Positions 45,998 through 56,775 of a stretch of DNA of 64,000 nucleotides are shown here, piece after piece. Below the pieces are notes generated by a model. That model saw only the letters and a program-made list of their open reading frames with translations, was not told where the DNA came from and ran no database searches. Each line of letters begins with the position of its first letter. Position 1 is the stretch's first letter. The stretch lies in NCBI GenBank assembly GCA_001566295.1, contig KQ964271.1, positions 186,001 to 250,000 on the forward strand, read 5' to 3'. Source of the DNA: Microdochium bolleyi (Eukaryota > Ascomycota > Sordariomycetes > Xylariales > Microdochiaceae). Made by a program: the position numbers and the translations under genes.

Positions 45998-47584
45998 TTA
46001 TTTGATGATACTCAGATACATCCGCACCCAGTCGACCAGCCCCGCCCACTCGCCGCCCCGGACGGTGACCTCGATCTCCTGCATTAGCGCGGCGGTCCAG
46101 CCCTTGGCCCACCACCGGTCCTCGAGCACCTGGAAGCAGCCGAGCCAGTACGCGAAGACCGTCAGCGCGGCGTGGTTCCTGCGCTGCAGCTCGTCGACGA
46201 AGCTCTGTGGCAGCGTCATCGGCCACCCTGTCACCAGCTCCAGCCAGTCCGGGCTGCGGCTCAGCTGGTACATGGTGTGCAGGGAGTACTTGCTGTCGAG
46301 GCCCGACAGCATCGCCGCGATGCGAGGGGTGCGCTGGACGTGCGCGTCGACGGCGTGCAGGGCGGCGGATATACCCTCTGGAAGCGGGGGAAGGGCTTCG
46401 TAGGTGGGCGTGGCCATCAGGGGCAGGAACTGGGACTGAGTGAGCCAGGACTGGGACTCCTGCGCGATGGTCTGGACGGCGCGGATGCGGCGGATGAGCT
46501 CGACGAAGAGGTCCAGCACCGACTTCATGGGCGGGAGCATATTTGGGTTCCGCGGCGTGCCGGGGGGTTGCTGCTGGTCGTGGGTGCTGTCGGCGGGTGA
46601 GTGGTGTTGTTGTTGTTGTTGTTGATATTGTTGTTGCGAGCCGTTTTGGTGGTTGCCGGCAGGGTTTATCCCGCCATTGACGTCTAGTGTTGTCAAGATG
46701 CCCAGCTCCTCGGGCACTTCCCTTGACACAAACGACCAGAAGCTCACCATCATGCTGAGCGGGAAAATTGCGCGGCAGGAGTCCGGGTTGAGCGACCTGA
46801 GCAGGACGACGAGGCCCTCGAGCGCCTGCCTCTGCTTGTACAGAGCCACGCCGTGATAGACGGCCGCCGCGGCCGGGCCGTGGGACTGGCCCAGCAGGAC
46901 GATGCGGTGGAGGGCGGCGGTGGTGAGCAGGCCGTTGAGCAGAGCGGGATGGGCGAGGGCCTCGCGGAAGATGACGTCGCGCCAGACGAGCTTGCCCTCG
47001 GGGCGGCCCCAGAGGGTCTTGTAGGTGCAGGTGAGGTAGAAGTGCAGCAGCTCCATGTCGACGAGGTACGAGTCGGACGAGGCGCCGTCGAGGATGCCTG
47101 AGGGCGCGGTGAAGAGCGGAGTCGGCGTGATGGCGGGGGACTGGCTCATGGCGTGGTGGTTGAGGTGGCCGTGGCTGGACGTGTCGAGCAGGCCCAGGCG
47201 GCCGGCGGAGGAGCCGGCGCGAGGGGGGAAGCCATGGTGTGATGAAGCGGCACCGGTGTGGTACTGGTGATGTTGCGAGACGGAGGCGGAGGAGGAGGAG
47301 AAGAGGCCGGGGGCGGGGGGCGGATGTGGGCCGGTGCCGTTGGGGCCGCCGGAGCCGGGGCCGCCGCTGGAGGAGGAGCCCGGAGTGGTGACGAGGCCGG
47401 AGGCGGCGGTGGTGGTGTTGTTGGCGGCGGCGGCGGCCGAGGGCGAGCCGTAGCACTCGTCGAGGTAGGAGCAGTGCTCGTGGCGGCGGCGGCAGCGGTC
47501 GCAGCAGGGCAGGGTCTCGTCGCACTTGACCTTGCGGTGCTTGCACTGGACACAGCCACGGCGCGACTTTGTGTGGCTCTTCAT
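45998..47584 (-). CDS. Zn2Cys6 transcription factor (Upc2-like layout)
   Basis: A single exon encodes 528 aa. The zinc cluster is right at the N-terminus: GCVQCKHRKVKCDETLPCCDRC followed by a sixth Cys in HEHC. Then comes a long Ser/Gly/Pro/His-rich linker (about residues 45-150). The region from about 170 on (VDMELLHFYLTCTYKTLWG, and later LGILTTLDVNGG) resembles the C-terminal domain of the sterol-uptake-control/Upc2-like subgroup. A glutamine tract (QQQYQQQQQQ) sits near residue 325 and corresponds to a GTT repeat in the DNA. No sterol-specific claim is made, because many family members control other pathways. It is divergent from the F-box-ankyrin gene. Confidence 0.87.
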   Translation of the reverse strand: MKSHTKSRRGCVQCKHRKVKCDETLPCCDRCRRRHEHCSYLDECYGSPSAAAAANNTTTAASGLVTTPGSSSSGGPGSGGPNGTGPHPPPAPGLFSSSSASVSQHHQYHTGAASSHHGFPPRAGSSAGRLGLLDTSSHGHLNHHAMSQSPAITPTPLFTAPSGILDGASSDSYLVDMELLHFYLTCTYKTLWGRPEGKLVWRDVIFREALAHPALLNGLLTTAALHRIVLLGQSHGPAAAAVYHGVALYKQRQALEGLVVLLRSLNPDSCRAIFPLSMMVSFWSFVSREVPEELGILTTLDVNGGINPAGNHQNGSQQQYQQQQQQHHSPADSTHDQQQPPGTPRNPNMLPPMKSVLDLFVELIRRIRAVQTIAQESQSWLTQSQFLPLMATPTYEALPPLPEGISAALHAVDAHVQRTPRIAAMLSGLDSKYSLHTMYQLSRSPDWLELVTGWPMTLPQSFVDELQRRNHAALTVFAYWLGCFQVLEDRWWAKGWTAALMQEIEVTVRGGEWAGLVDWVRMYLSIIK

Positions 47585-48043
47585 CGAGAGGGAGGGGGGA
47601 GGGCTTGGGGCTCCGTCGAAGCTCGCTTCGGGGGCTCGGGTTGAGTCGCTCTCGGATTAGGGGTGGGATTCACGCGCATGAAGGTGGAGGGAGGGAGGGT
47701 CGTGGGTGTCCATTGACGGGCAGCGCGGCAGATGCAGCACACCGCCTGCCGCGTCTGCGGCCCCTGACTCGGGCTGGTCCTTGGCCGTTGGCCCGGGCTG
47801 CCTTGGCGGAAGTGATGCCCCGGTCCGCGCCGAGTCAGGGCTCCAGCCACACAAGTACGGAAAGGTGATCCACGAGGCAGCCACGCTTGCTTACACCAGC
47901 CACACTGCTGAGCATCGACGCCTTGGGCGTTGGCCTGGGAAGGAGCCGTCCTCAATCCTTGACGTACGCGTTCCTTCCTCAATTACAGCCCTGGGGGACA
48001 AGAGCGCCGTCATGCGGTTGACATCCGGTGGCCAACCACAACA
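47585..48043. promoter_or_regulatory. Divergent promoter of Zn2Cys6 and F-box-ankyrin genes
   Basis: The spacer contains a 10-bp inverted pair, CCTGACTCGG (about 47763-47772) and CCGAGTCAGG (about 47829-47838). Each arm includes TGACTC/GAGTCA, a half-match to the Gcn4/CpcA-type TGASTCA box. This is only suggestive. Confidence 0.3.
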
Positions 48044-49300
48044 ATGGGCCTGTCAACGCTCCCCTCTGAGCTTCTCATCCACGTCGCCCGCTTCCTGGAC
48101 ACACGCGACGCCATGAACATCTGCACGTCGAGCCGCCGTCTCTACACCACTCTGCATGACTTTGTCGTGAGCCGGCACGTCCGCCACATGCCGTACGGCG
48201 GCAGGCCTCTCTGGTGGGCTGTCGAGCTCGGCTGCCTTTCCCTCGCCCGCAAGGCCCTCAGGGCCGGTGTTGACCCTAACGAGTTCGTCAACTGGGGAGA
48301 CGACGTCGCCGACGGCGGTCCGCTGATGGTGGCTGCTGGCGGCGAGCACGACAACGACGCTGAAATGGTTGAGCTCCTGCTGAAGCATGGCGCCGATCCA
48401 GCTGCTGCCAACAAGGAGCACACCGCGCTCAGCCTGGCCGCTCAGCGAGGCAGCCTCGACGTCCTGAGGCTGCTGCTCGACACACCTTCCGGCAGCAGCT
48501 TAGTCAACGCCCTCAACGCTTACGGGAGTTCTCCCCTGCATGAGGCGTCGGTTATCTTCGACCAGGTTGATGTATGCCGCCTGCTGCTCGAGCGCGGTGC
48601 CAAGCTTGAGGCCAGAAACTGCATTGGCAACACGCCCCTCCTGGACGCCATCTGCAACGGCGCCGCCGACACTGTTGCCTTCCTCCTCAACGAGGCTGGA
48701 GCTGACCCGCTGAGGATCAGCCACAGGCACGGCAATTGTCTTTCCTTGGCTGTAAGGGCCTGCAGCACGCTCGATACGCACAAGGCCGGGCCTCTGGCCT
48801 GCCTTGAGATACTGCTGGACACGCTCAAGAATGGAAAACCAGAGTGGCGGGAACTCCTGGAAGGACCATCGTCGGAGCTGCATGAACTGCTCCTCACTGC
48901 CACTGTGCCCGCGCTGCGTCTCCTCCTGGACGCTGGCATCCCCGCTGACTCGCTCCAATACGGTCGCACACCACTGTGGCATGCGGCCGGTCTGGACGAC
49001 CTCTGGGACGAAGAGACGCCTCCGGCGGCGATCCCGGATGTCTCGAGAGAGGAGTCGCTCATCGCGTACGGCGCAGACGTCAACTTCGCGCACGCTGAGA
49101 CACAACAGACAGTCCTGATGCAGGCGGTCGAGAGGTCAAGCGCGCCCGTCGTGGAACTGCTGCTGAGCAAGGGCGCGAACGTGGATGCCATCGACACCAA
49201 TTACCGAACTGCTCATGATCTCGCTGTTTTCTTAGAGCTGGACGAGATGGCTGCCTTGCTCCTCGCACACAAGGCCAACTTGGAAAAGGCACGGCAGTGA
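48044..49300 (+). CDS. F-box protein with ankyrin repeats
   Basis: A single exon encodes 418 aa. The N-terminus is an F-box (LSTLPSELLIHVARFLDTRDAMNICTSSRRLY, residues about 3-36), which normally binds Skp1 and links a protein to an SCF ubiquitin ligase. At least six ankyrin-type repeats follow from about residue 55, with recognisable cores such as MVELLLKHGADPAAANKEH, TALSLAAQRGSLDVLRLLL, VCRLLLERGAKLEARN and VVELLLSKGANVDAID. Ankyrins are probably the substrate-recognition surface. Large, fast-evolving sets of such genes are typical of filamentous ascomycetes. No membrane or signal segment is present. A decayed relative may lie just downstream at about 49.7-50.4 kb. Confidence 0.88.
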   Translation: MGLSTLPSELLIHVARFLDTRDAMNICTSSRRLYTTLHDFVVSRHVRHMPYGGRPLWWAVELGCLSLARKALRAGVDPNEFVNWGDDVADGGPLMVAAGGEHDNDAEMVELLLKHGADPAAANKEHTALSLAAQRGSLDVLRLLLDTPSGSSLVNALNAYGSSPLHEASVIFDQVDVCRLLLERGAKLEARNCIGNTPLLDAICNGAADTVAFLLNEAGADPLRISHRHGNCLSLAVRACSTLDTHKAGPLACLEILLDTLKNGKPEWRELLEGPSSELHELLLTATVPALRLLLDAGIPADSLQYGRTPLWHAAGLDDLWDEETPPAAIPDVSREESLIAYGADVNFAHAETQQTVLMQAVERSSAPVVELLLSKGANVDAIDTNYRTAHDLAVFLELDEMAALLLAHKANLEKARQ

Positions 49301-49690
49301 ATGCGCCACTGTTACTGATTCGATGTTTCTGTCATGCCAATGCTCTTGCACACAGCCCATGGTCTAGGACGCCAGGGTGTTGCATCCACTAAACCGCCAT
49401 GAGAATGAGACACGATGATAAGGCGGACGACATTTCCAATCCCCAAGGGCAACAGAAATTCGAACCACGATAGGAAATATCGAAGCCGTTAAACCGCAGC
49501 TCCTCATCGCACATCCGCGGGCAATCAGTAGTACCTAATGATATGGACCAGCGCGGATGGCTAGCTCGGGCACTGTGCTATATTCCGAGTGAGCTGCAAG
49601 TGCACTATCATTAGACGCACAACGAGACGTGTTCGAGTACTCCTAGCGCCGTCCTCCGACATCGCGAAATGCCACGATCCCACAGTTTTA

Positions 49691-50379
49691 CATGAATCAA
49701 CGGCCAGTCGAAGTGTCGCCAGAGTCGGTCCGGTCAAGGCGTGGCAGCTCTCATGACTTGCCACGGGAGGTCCTGCTTCACATCAGGGAACTCCTCGAGA
49801 CAGGCCACCAATGACCTGGGAGCTTCCACCCTACGGTGGGCCGACTCCCAGAAATTGCTCGCCTCCGCCGGGAAAGCGCTCGAGCTCAGCATCAGTTCCG
49901 ACGAGTTTGTCTTGAGCGTGATCCATGGAAACTCTGAAGAGAGACCCCGGGCGCCCTCATCCTCGTGGAGGCACTTCAGAAGTGCGAAGCCTCAAGGCCG
50001 AGCTGCTCCTCTCCTACGTTATAGACTCTCACTGCTCCAACACACGGACCACGCACCTCGGCCTGGCCACCTCCCACTGGTATTTGTAAGTTGACGAGGG
50101 CCCCCTAGAGTCTAGTTGTCGGCGCGGCGACAAGTCAGCCAACACGCTGATAACCCGAAGCCATCTCTGCTGCACGCGGCAGCCGAGTGCGGGGTCTCTC
50201 CCTATTGTGGCGGCCACCGGCGCGCTGTGTGTCCCGAGGCTCTGACAGATCTGGACGGCGCCGGCGCTTACACGTTCATTCTTGCCGTGACGCTTAAGAA
50301 TGCAGTGACCGGACGTCTACTTCGAGAACATGGCGTGTCGTGTCAGGGACGGTGGGCCGAGAAAGAAACCTTACACTAG
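49691..50379 (+). pseudogene. Degenerate F-box-ankyrin fragment (tentative)
   Basis: Beginning at ATG 49691 the frame reads MNQRPVEV, then an F-box-like DLPREVLLHIRELLETG, and stops at 49809-49811. Downstream pieces in other frames look like remnants of the same architecture: SLLHAAAECG near 50160, then LKNAVTGRLLREHG near 50290, which resemble ankyrin cores. No splice solution that I can see connects them into one protein. The fragment sits about 0.4 kb after an intact F-box-ankyrin gene on the same strand, consistent with a decayed tandem copy. I did not attempt to reconstruct a full sequence. Confidence 0.35.
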
Positions 50380-51336
50380 TAGAGACCAGGCAGGCCTTGA
50401 CGTAGACTACCGCGGATTGATTACCGCCGCCGACACTTAATCCACGGCCGCAACCCCAGTATACGTCCCAGCTCTTCCCGGCTATGCGGGTCTTTCGACA
50501 CCTTTTGTGTGCACATCCCAATGCACGGAGTGTATTGTTGTGGTCCGCGCTCCTTGCCGCTTGATCCGAAGCCTCTGCAATCGGCCTCAAGCTGATGTGA
50601 CCCTCACCACCCACTCGGCCGGACTACTGCGTGTGACCTGCCTTTCCAGGACAAAGTAACTGTCACACGACCCCGGATGTGAGAAGGCGTGCCGTGAGAA
50701 GCGGGAGCCCGGCTTCCCGCAACCCGGCTGGCTGGCAGAAGAGCCCCTCGCTGAACTTTCAGGGGTATAGCGCAGGCGGCGATGACAAGGGACCCCCGGC
50801 CAAGCCAAGGCAAGATAAGCTTCCTGCCAAGACAATGGGCACTTTTGGCGCCTGTCTGGAGTGCCGGCGCGGGGAGCAGACCAGACATTGGCCATCAATT
50901 AAGCCTTATTATCCACGGCGCCAGTCCCCGTTGGGCATCTCATCATGCTCGGCCCCTGCACAAGCGGCCGCCTAGCAGCCCTTTCCATCCCGGTCGAAGT
51001 CTGATTACGAGGGGAGAGATTAAGGGTGCTGCTAAAGTTTGGGAGGGGACTGCCACGAGGAACTGCGACCTGTCACGGTAGAAAACCTACAGACTAGAAG
51101 GCTGACGCGTCCCATGGACTCGGAGCATCCCAACGGCCACCCTGCTGCCTCTTTTGTCTAGCAACGCATAGGGTAAATGGCTTGATCCGCCAGGGATGAG
51201 ACGGCGAAGCTTTTCATTCATACCGGGGTAGGTCCGTGTCTGCCGATCCGCGGTTTCCATGATGCTGGCCACTGACTACCATTTCGATGATGCCTCTGCG
51301 AGATCGTCTCCGAGGGGGTGACACGGCATTGCATTG

Positions 51337-51343
51337 TATATAA
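51337..51343 (+). promoter_or_regulatory. TATA box of the sedolisin gene
   Basis: TATATAA lies 116 bp upstream of the sedolisin ATG and is followed by a C/T-rich leader. Assignment is by sequence and position. Confidence 0.55.
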
Positions 51344-51458
51344 CCCAGCGGCATCGCTTTCCTCCTCGACAGCCTTTCTTCTTCTCCTCCTCCGCCATCA
51401 GGTCCATCCTGCACACATTCTTTCTCCAGCTCTCCCGCTCCCAGGAAATCTGCCCAGC

Positions 51459-53842
51459 ATGCTGCTCACCCAGCTCGCTGCCGTCCTCGCGACAGGCCTC
51501 GTCCTCGGCACCAGTGCCAGCCCCGTTCAGCCTTCCAAGCGCCTTGTCCCGGCAACCCACGCCCTCCACGAGCGGCACATCCCCCAGCACGCCGTCCACT
51601 GGTCCAAGCGCAGCAGAGTCCCCGCCACGGCGCTGCTGCCCGTCCGCATCGGCCTCGCGCAGGGCAACATCGATGCCGGCCACGAGCGCCTCCTCGCCAT
51701 CTCGGACAAGACCTCGGAGCACTACGGCAAGCACATGACCGCCGAGGAGGTCATTGACTTCTTCGCGCCCCCGCAGACCCTGGTCGACGCGGTGACGGAG
51801 TGGATCAGCAGCTCTGGCATCAGCAAGGAGCGGATCGGGCACTCGACGAACAAGCAGGTATGTTTTTGCTGTTATGACAATTTCGTTTCCGACAATATTT
51901 AGAAGCTAACCCCCCCTGAACACAGTGGCTCCAATTTGACGCCACAGCTCAGGAACTGGAGGACCTGCTCTACGCCGAGTTCCACGTCTACCAGCACGCC
52001 GACGGCTCCGAGGACGTCTCGACCGAGGCCTACCACGTGCCCGCCCACATCCGCGAGCACATCGACTACATCACTCCTGGGACCCGCCTGCGGGCCACCA
52101 AGGGGTCCCCTTCGTCTTCGTCCTCCCTCGAGAAGCGCGCTGGCAAGCCCGTCCGGATCGGCAGCGGCCACGTGCCACCCAAGGCCCTATACCTGCAGAA
52201 GGAGGCGGGCTCGCCGCAGCCGTTCGTCATCAACTCGACCACGTGCGACGTTAGCGTGGTCGCCGACTGCCTGCGGCACCAATACGGCATCACGAAGCTC
52301 ACGGGCAAGGCGCAGCCCGGCAACGAGCTCGGCGTCTTCGAGTCCCTCGGCGACCACTACAGCAAGCGCGACCTCGACGTCTACTTTAGCACCCTGTACC
52401 CCGAGATCCCCAACGGCACGTACCCCATTGAGCACCTCATCGACGGGGCCGTGGGCGCCGTCGAAGAGCAGCCGGCCGGCCTGAACCCGCCCATCACTGC
52501 GGGTGGCGAGTCCATGCTCGACTTCAGCAGCGCGATTCCCCTGATCTACCCGCAGAAGACGGTCCTCTTCCAGACCGACGATGAGTGGTACGAGCGCAAC
52601 CAGACGGACCCCAACACCAAGTACTTTGGCTTCTACAACACCTTCCTCGACGCCATCGACGGCAGCTACTGCACCTACGACGGCGGCAACTGCGCCACCG
52701 CCGACTGCCTCGACCCGGAGTACCCGAACCCCAACAGCCCGGACGGCTACAAGGGCGGCCTGCAGTGCGGCGTGTACCGCCCGACCAACGTCGTCTCCGT
52801 GTCGTACGGCTCGAGCGGGATGCCCGACAAGTACGTCCGCCGGCAGTGCCACGAGCTCATGAAGCTCGGCCTGCAGGGGACCACGGTCATCTCGTCGAGC
52901 GGCGACGACGGCGTGGGCAAGCCGGCCTACTGCCCGCTGGGAGCCGACGGTCAGCCCGTCTTCTACACAAACATGCTCGCCGAGTGCCCCTACGCGCTGA
53001 GCGTCGGGTCCACGGAGCTCAACCGGCCCGCTGGCAGCCAAGCTGGCGCGTACCGCCCGGCCTTTGAGCGCCTCGACGAGATCGCGACCCAGGCCTTCGC
53101 CTCGGGCGGCGGGTTCTCCAATGCCTTTGACGCGCCCGAGTGGCAGCGCGCCGCCATCAGCAAGTACTTTGCCAGCACCAAGCTCACCTTCAGCGGGTAC
53201 GACAAGCCCGTCGAGAACGGCAACTTCACCGTGGTCAAAGGCGTGGCCAACAGGTTCTACAAGCACGGCAGGGGGTACCCGGACATCGCTGCGGTGGGCG
53301 ACAGGCAGGTCGTGTACGTGAGCGGGCTGTGGTACCGGTACGGCGGCACGTCGCTCAGCGCGCCCGTCGTCGCGAGCATGGTGACGCTCGCCAACGAGGA
53401 GAGGCTCAGGAGGGGCAAGAAGGCTATCGGTTTCTTCACGCCGGCGCTGGTGAGTTTCTCTTTTTGTCTACGTGATGGAAATATCCTGCTTCGACGCGGT
53501 GATGAAAACAGAAATGCTGACCATAGTCGCTGTGTCTCGGTATAGTACGCACACCCAGAGGTCCTCCACGACATCACCGTTGGCAGCAACCCGGGCTGCA
53601 ACACGACTGGCTTCCCGACCGCGCCCGGCTGGGATCCCGTTACTGGCTGGGGGTAAGTTCAATCCGATCTTGCTTTTCTTTTCTTTCCAGTCATCCTCCT
53701 TTTCCACACTTCTCGTCTGCGGGCGGCGCGCGCTATCTTGCAACTGCCAAAGTATGAGACTCTGGACTAACGCCGCATGTCTTTCTGGTCATATAGGTCC
53801 CTCATCTACCCCAAGTTCGCGGCGCTGCTGCAGAGCTTGTAG
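51459..53842 (+). CDS. Secreted sedolisin, tripeptidyl-peptidase-like (S53)
   Basis: Inferred exons are 51459..51857, 51926..53449, 53546..53652 and 53797..53842, giving 691 aa. A signal peptide (MLLTQLAAVLATGLVLGTSA) precedes a pro-kumamolisin-type activation domain containing HERHIPQHAVHWSKRSRVP. A probable Kex2 site is K203-R204. The mature enzyme shows the sedolisin catalytic residues: E328 and D332 in GGESMLDF and S609 in GTSLSAP, with the oxyanion-region SSSGDDGV. The C-terminal calcium-site region DITVGSNPGCN and GWDPVTGWGS is provided by the last two exons. Such enzymes remove tripeptides from protein N-termini at acid pH outside the cell. Length is at the upper end of the family. Confidence 0.9.
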
Positions 53843-54359
53843 ACAAGGCGTGAGAGACAAAGCAGAGAGGCTGAAATGGCATGGAGGATGAGGGATGGGT
53901 ACGCCACTGACAAGGGAGAGGATGCAGGATGCCCTGGACATGTGGGGTGCTAGCATTGGATATAAACCCGCCACTGGCGAAGCAAAGCATTGTCGAGCAT
54001 TTTCTTGCACTTCTTGATAGATATCTCGCCGGGCGGCTCCTGCAAGGCAGATGTTTTCCTTTGGACCCCTTGGGGAGCAGAGAGCATACAATATTACACT
54101 TTGGAAGACGGCAGGTAAGCCGTCCTCACAATGCTCGTCCAGTTTGACTTTTCGCACAGTAGTCTACCATGTGAGCCGATCGTACACCTTGACTGGGAAC
54201 TTGTCCGTAAGTACGCTACTGATATTACAACGGCGACCGCTGAAGAGAACCAGTCATCCACTGTGGAAATAGGATCGCTTTTCTTATGACTATATCAAAT
54301 TGCGCGAATGCAACCGGTATATAACTATGTAAACACACCATTTTGCATTCCTTCTTCAT
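53843..54359. other. Intergenic, convergent 3' ends
   Basis: This spacer lies between the sedolisin and AtuA-like genes, whose 3' ends face each other. No gene or repeat was recognised. Confidence 0.5.
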
Positions 54360-56775
54360 TCAGATCTTTCCCCTTTCCAGGAACTTGTTCGGGATATCGA
54401 CATGTTTCGCCCTCACGAACTCGCACAGGTTCTTGCCCAGCGCGTCCATGCTCGACGTGCTGTTGAACCCGCGGTCCAGGTGGTCCCGGAGGAGGAAGTG
54501 CACGGCGCGCAGGTGGCGCATCTCGAACCGGTCGACCCCGTGGCCGAGGTACTCGGCGCCGAGCAGCGCGATCATCGCCTCGGTGCTCAGCAGGCTCCGG
54601 AGCCAGTCCCACTCGTCGTCGTGCCGCACGAAGAACCCGACGTTGGCGTCGCTCGCCTTATCCCCGGATCGGCCCATCACGACCCATCCCAGCGGGCCGC
54701 GCGTCGTCGGGCCGAAGTTGCTCAGATCGACGGGATCCGCCGTGTCGTAGGATGGCTGCTGCTTGCTGAACTCCCCCGTCTCCTTTGGGGCAGGGATATC
54801 AATGGTCTCCCCGGACCACTCGAGCACCGCGCGCTGGCGGATCTCGTCCTGCGCCAGGAGCGTAGGCCAGTACTCCCATATCGGTTTTCCCGAGCTCTGC
54901 CGCCCGTCAGGGGTGACGCTGGCGCCCGGGCATGAGGTCAGGAAGTTCTGCATGCACCAGCGCGTGAAGGAGTCGCTGCCGCCGAGGCTCGCCCAGGAGC
55001 CCATCCCGAGGATCGAGGGGTCCTTGGTCTGCACGAAGATGCGGAAGTCGACGGTCGCCGAGTCCTGCGTCGCCGGGTCCGCGGGGCAGGAGCCGACGAG
55101 GTGGAACCTGAGCTTGGAGAACTTGTGGATGTGGTTGCGCATTGCGTGGCGGATCTGCTTCTCGGTCCATGCTGCCTGTTTTTGGAGTGGTGGTCAGTGC
55201 CTTGGTGAAGGGGAAAAGAATGATGAATGGGATACTGATGGAGCATACCTTCTTCTCGATATCCAGCCCGACGAACAAGTAGTGGAACTCCGCCTGGTAA
55301 CCCCCATGCCCCGTGATCCCGACCTTTGTCGTCGGCGGCGGCGGCAAGCCCTTGACACCAGTCATGCGGACCTGGTCTTTACCAATTTGCTCGAGCTTCA
55401 CGTCCTCCAGTTTCGCGACCACATCCGAGTTGTAGTATAGCGGGCCCTGGATCTCGTACACGAGCTGCGACGTCAGCGTGCCCACGCTCACCTCGCCCCC
55501 CGTGCCGGCCTCCTTGGTGAACACCGTCTCCCCACTCGCCTCGATCGCCGCGATCGGGTACCCCAGGTTCTCGCTACCGTCAAATAGGTCCTTGAACCCG
55601 GAGTAGTAGCCGCCCGTCGCGTACGTCGAACACTCGATGATGTGGCCCGCGATGAGCGCCGACGCGAGCGCGTCAAAGTCCGTGGGCGACCAGTCGTGCC
55701 ACCACGCCGCGGCGCCCACGGCGGGAGCAGCGTCGGCGACGCGGCCACAGATGACAATGTCAGCGCCCGAGCGCAGGGCCGCGGCGATGCCCATGCCGCC
55801 AAGGTAGGCTCTGTTTCCATCACCCGCATGTTAACCAACCGGGTCGGAACAGCGAGGAGCACGGTGATAAACCAAATAAGACAACGAAAGACAGAGACGG
55901 GCTGACTCACTGCGCGCAGATCGGCTCGTGGCCCCAATCATCCAAATCCTTCCCGGTGTCCAGACTCCGGAACTTCTCTCCGCGCTTCCGCAGCGCAAAC
56001 ACCTGCTCTGTGACATCGTCGCCCTCGACCCACGCGACTTTCAGTCCCAGCCCTTGCCTCTCGCACTCCTGCCGCACCAGCCGCGCGAGCTGATCCGGCG
56101 CGCTGGCGCCCGCGTTGACGGCGACCTTGACGTTGTTCTTCTCGCACCAGGGCAGCGCCGGGCCCAGGGCGCCCATGAAGGACGGGTCGAACATGTCGAG
56201 CAGCGCGGCTTTCGGGTCCTTCGCGAGCGCTTCGGCGTTCTTCACCTTGGAGGTGCCGTGGATCGCGATTGTGCATTCGCCTGATTCAATGAGTCTGGTG
56301 TCAGTAACGGCTGTGGGTTCGGGGAGAGGGAAATTCAGTTGTGCTTTGCGACGACTGGCTGCTCATGTTGACGGGAGCACTCGGGTATCGGTCTTCGCGG
56401 GAGTGAGGATAGTCGTACTCATGTGATCTGTCTCGTCGGGTTAGCACCACAATTCACTCCTGACACATGGCCAGCTCTCCAAACAAAGATTTCCCCGAGG
56501 GAAGGAGACATACCGCCGATGAGAACGTCGACCTCGCCCGACTTGGCGAGGTCGTGGTACGCGCGCTGGCGGTCTGCGAAGCCGCCGGAGCAGCCCCCGA
56601 TGCGCACGGCGCGCCTGGCCGTGCCGGAGTGCATCCCGTTGGTGCCGTTCTGATTGTGCTGCTTTGCGACGCGGACGCCGTTGGTGCCGTTGGTCGCCGA
56701 TGGGGAGTGCTCGCGCGTGCGCTTGCGCCCGTTTTGCTGGGCTTCGGACGTGGTGTCGGTCTGCATTGCGTCCAT
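54360..56775 (-). CDS. AtuA-like (DUF1446) acyclic-terpene-utilisation family protein
   Basis: Inferred exons in transcription order are 56775..56514, 56427..56419, 56280..55911, 55810..55249 and 55175..54360, giving 672 aa. The second is a 9-nt microexon that restores the motif GGDHMSECTIAIHG. After a low-complexity leader the DUF1446 domain begins RIGGCSGGFADRQRA (near residue 59), with VNAGASAP, AYLGGMGIAAAL, DIVICGRVADAAP and GHIIECSTYATGGYYSGF as family blocks. The final about 110 residues resemble the small C-terminal domain (AtuA-ferredoxin-like, DUF4387-type) found with or fused to this family. The name comes from Pseudomonas acyclic terpene catabolism; the reaction and the role in fungi are not known. 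An in-frame ATG at 56931 would add 52 residues. Confidence 0.83.

Larger units (their letters stand above)
49301..51458. other. Intergenic with a possible F-box-ankyrin relic
   Basis: Apart from the fragment at 49691-50379 I see no gene in this 2.1-kb region. The last 130 bp are the promoter and leader of the sedolisin gene. Confidence 0.5.

Noticed and set aside
45981..47546. Long alternative frame antisense or offset to the Zn2Cys6 TF, rich in Arg/Pro
   Set aside because: A shadow of a GC-rich coding region; the other frame has a perfect zinc cluster and family blocks.
47763..47838. 10-bp inverted repeat CCTGACTCGG/CCGAGTCAGG as an operator or transposon end
   Set aside because: A single pair in GC-rich sequence with no target duplication; mentioned as a weak promoter note only.
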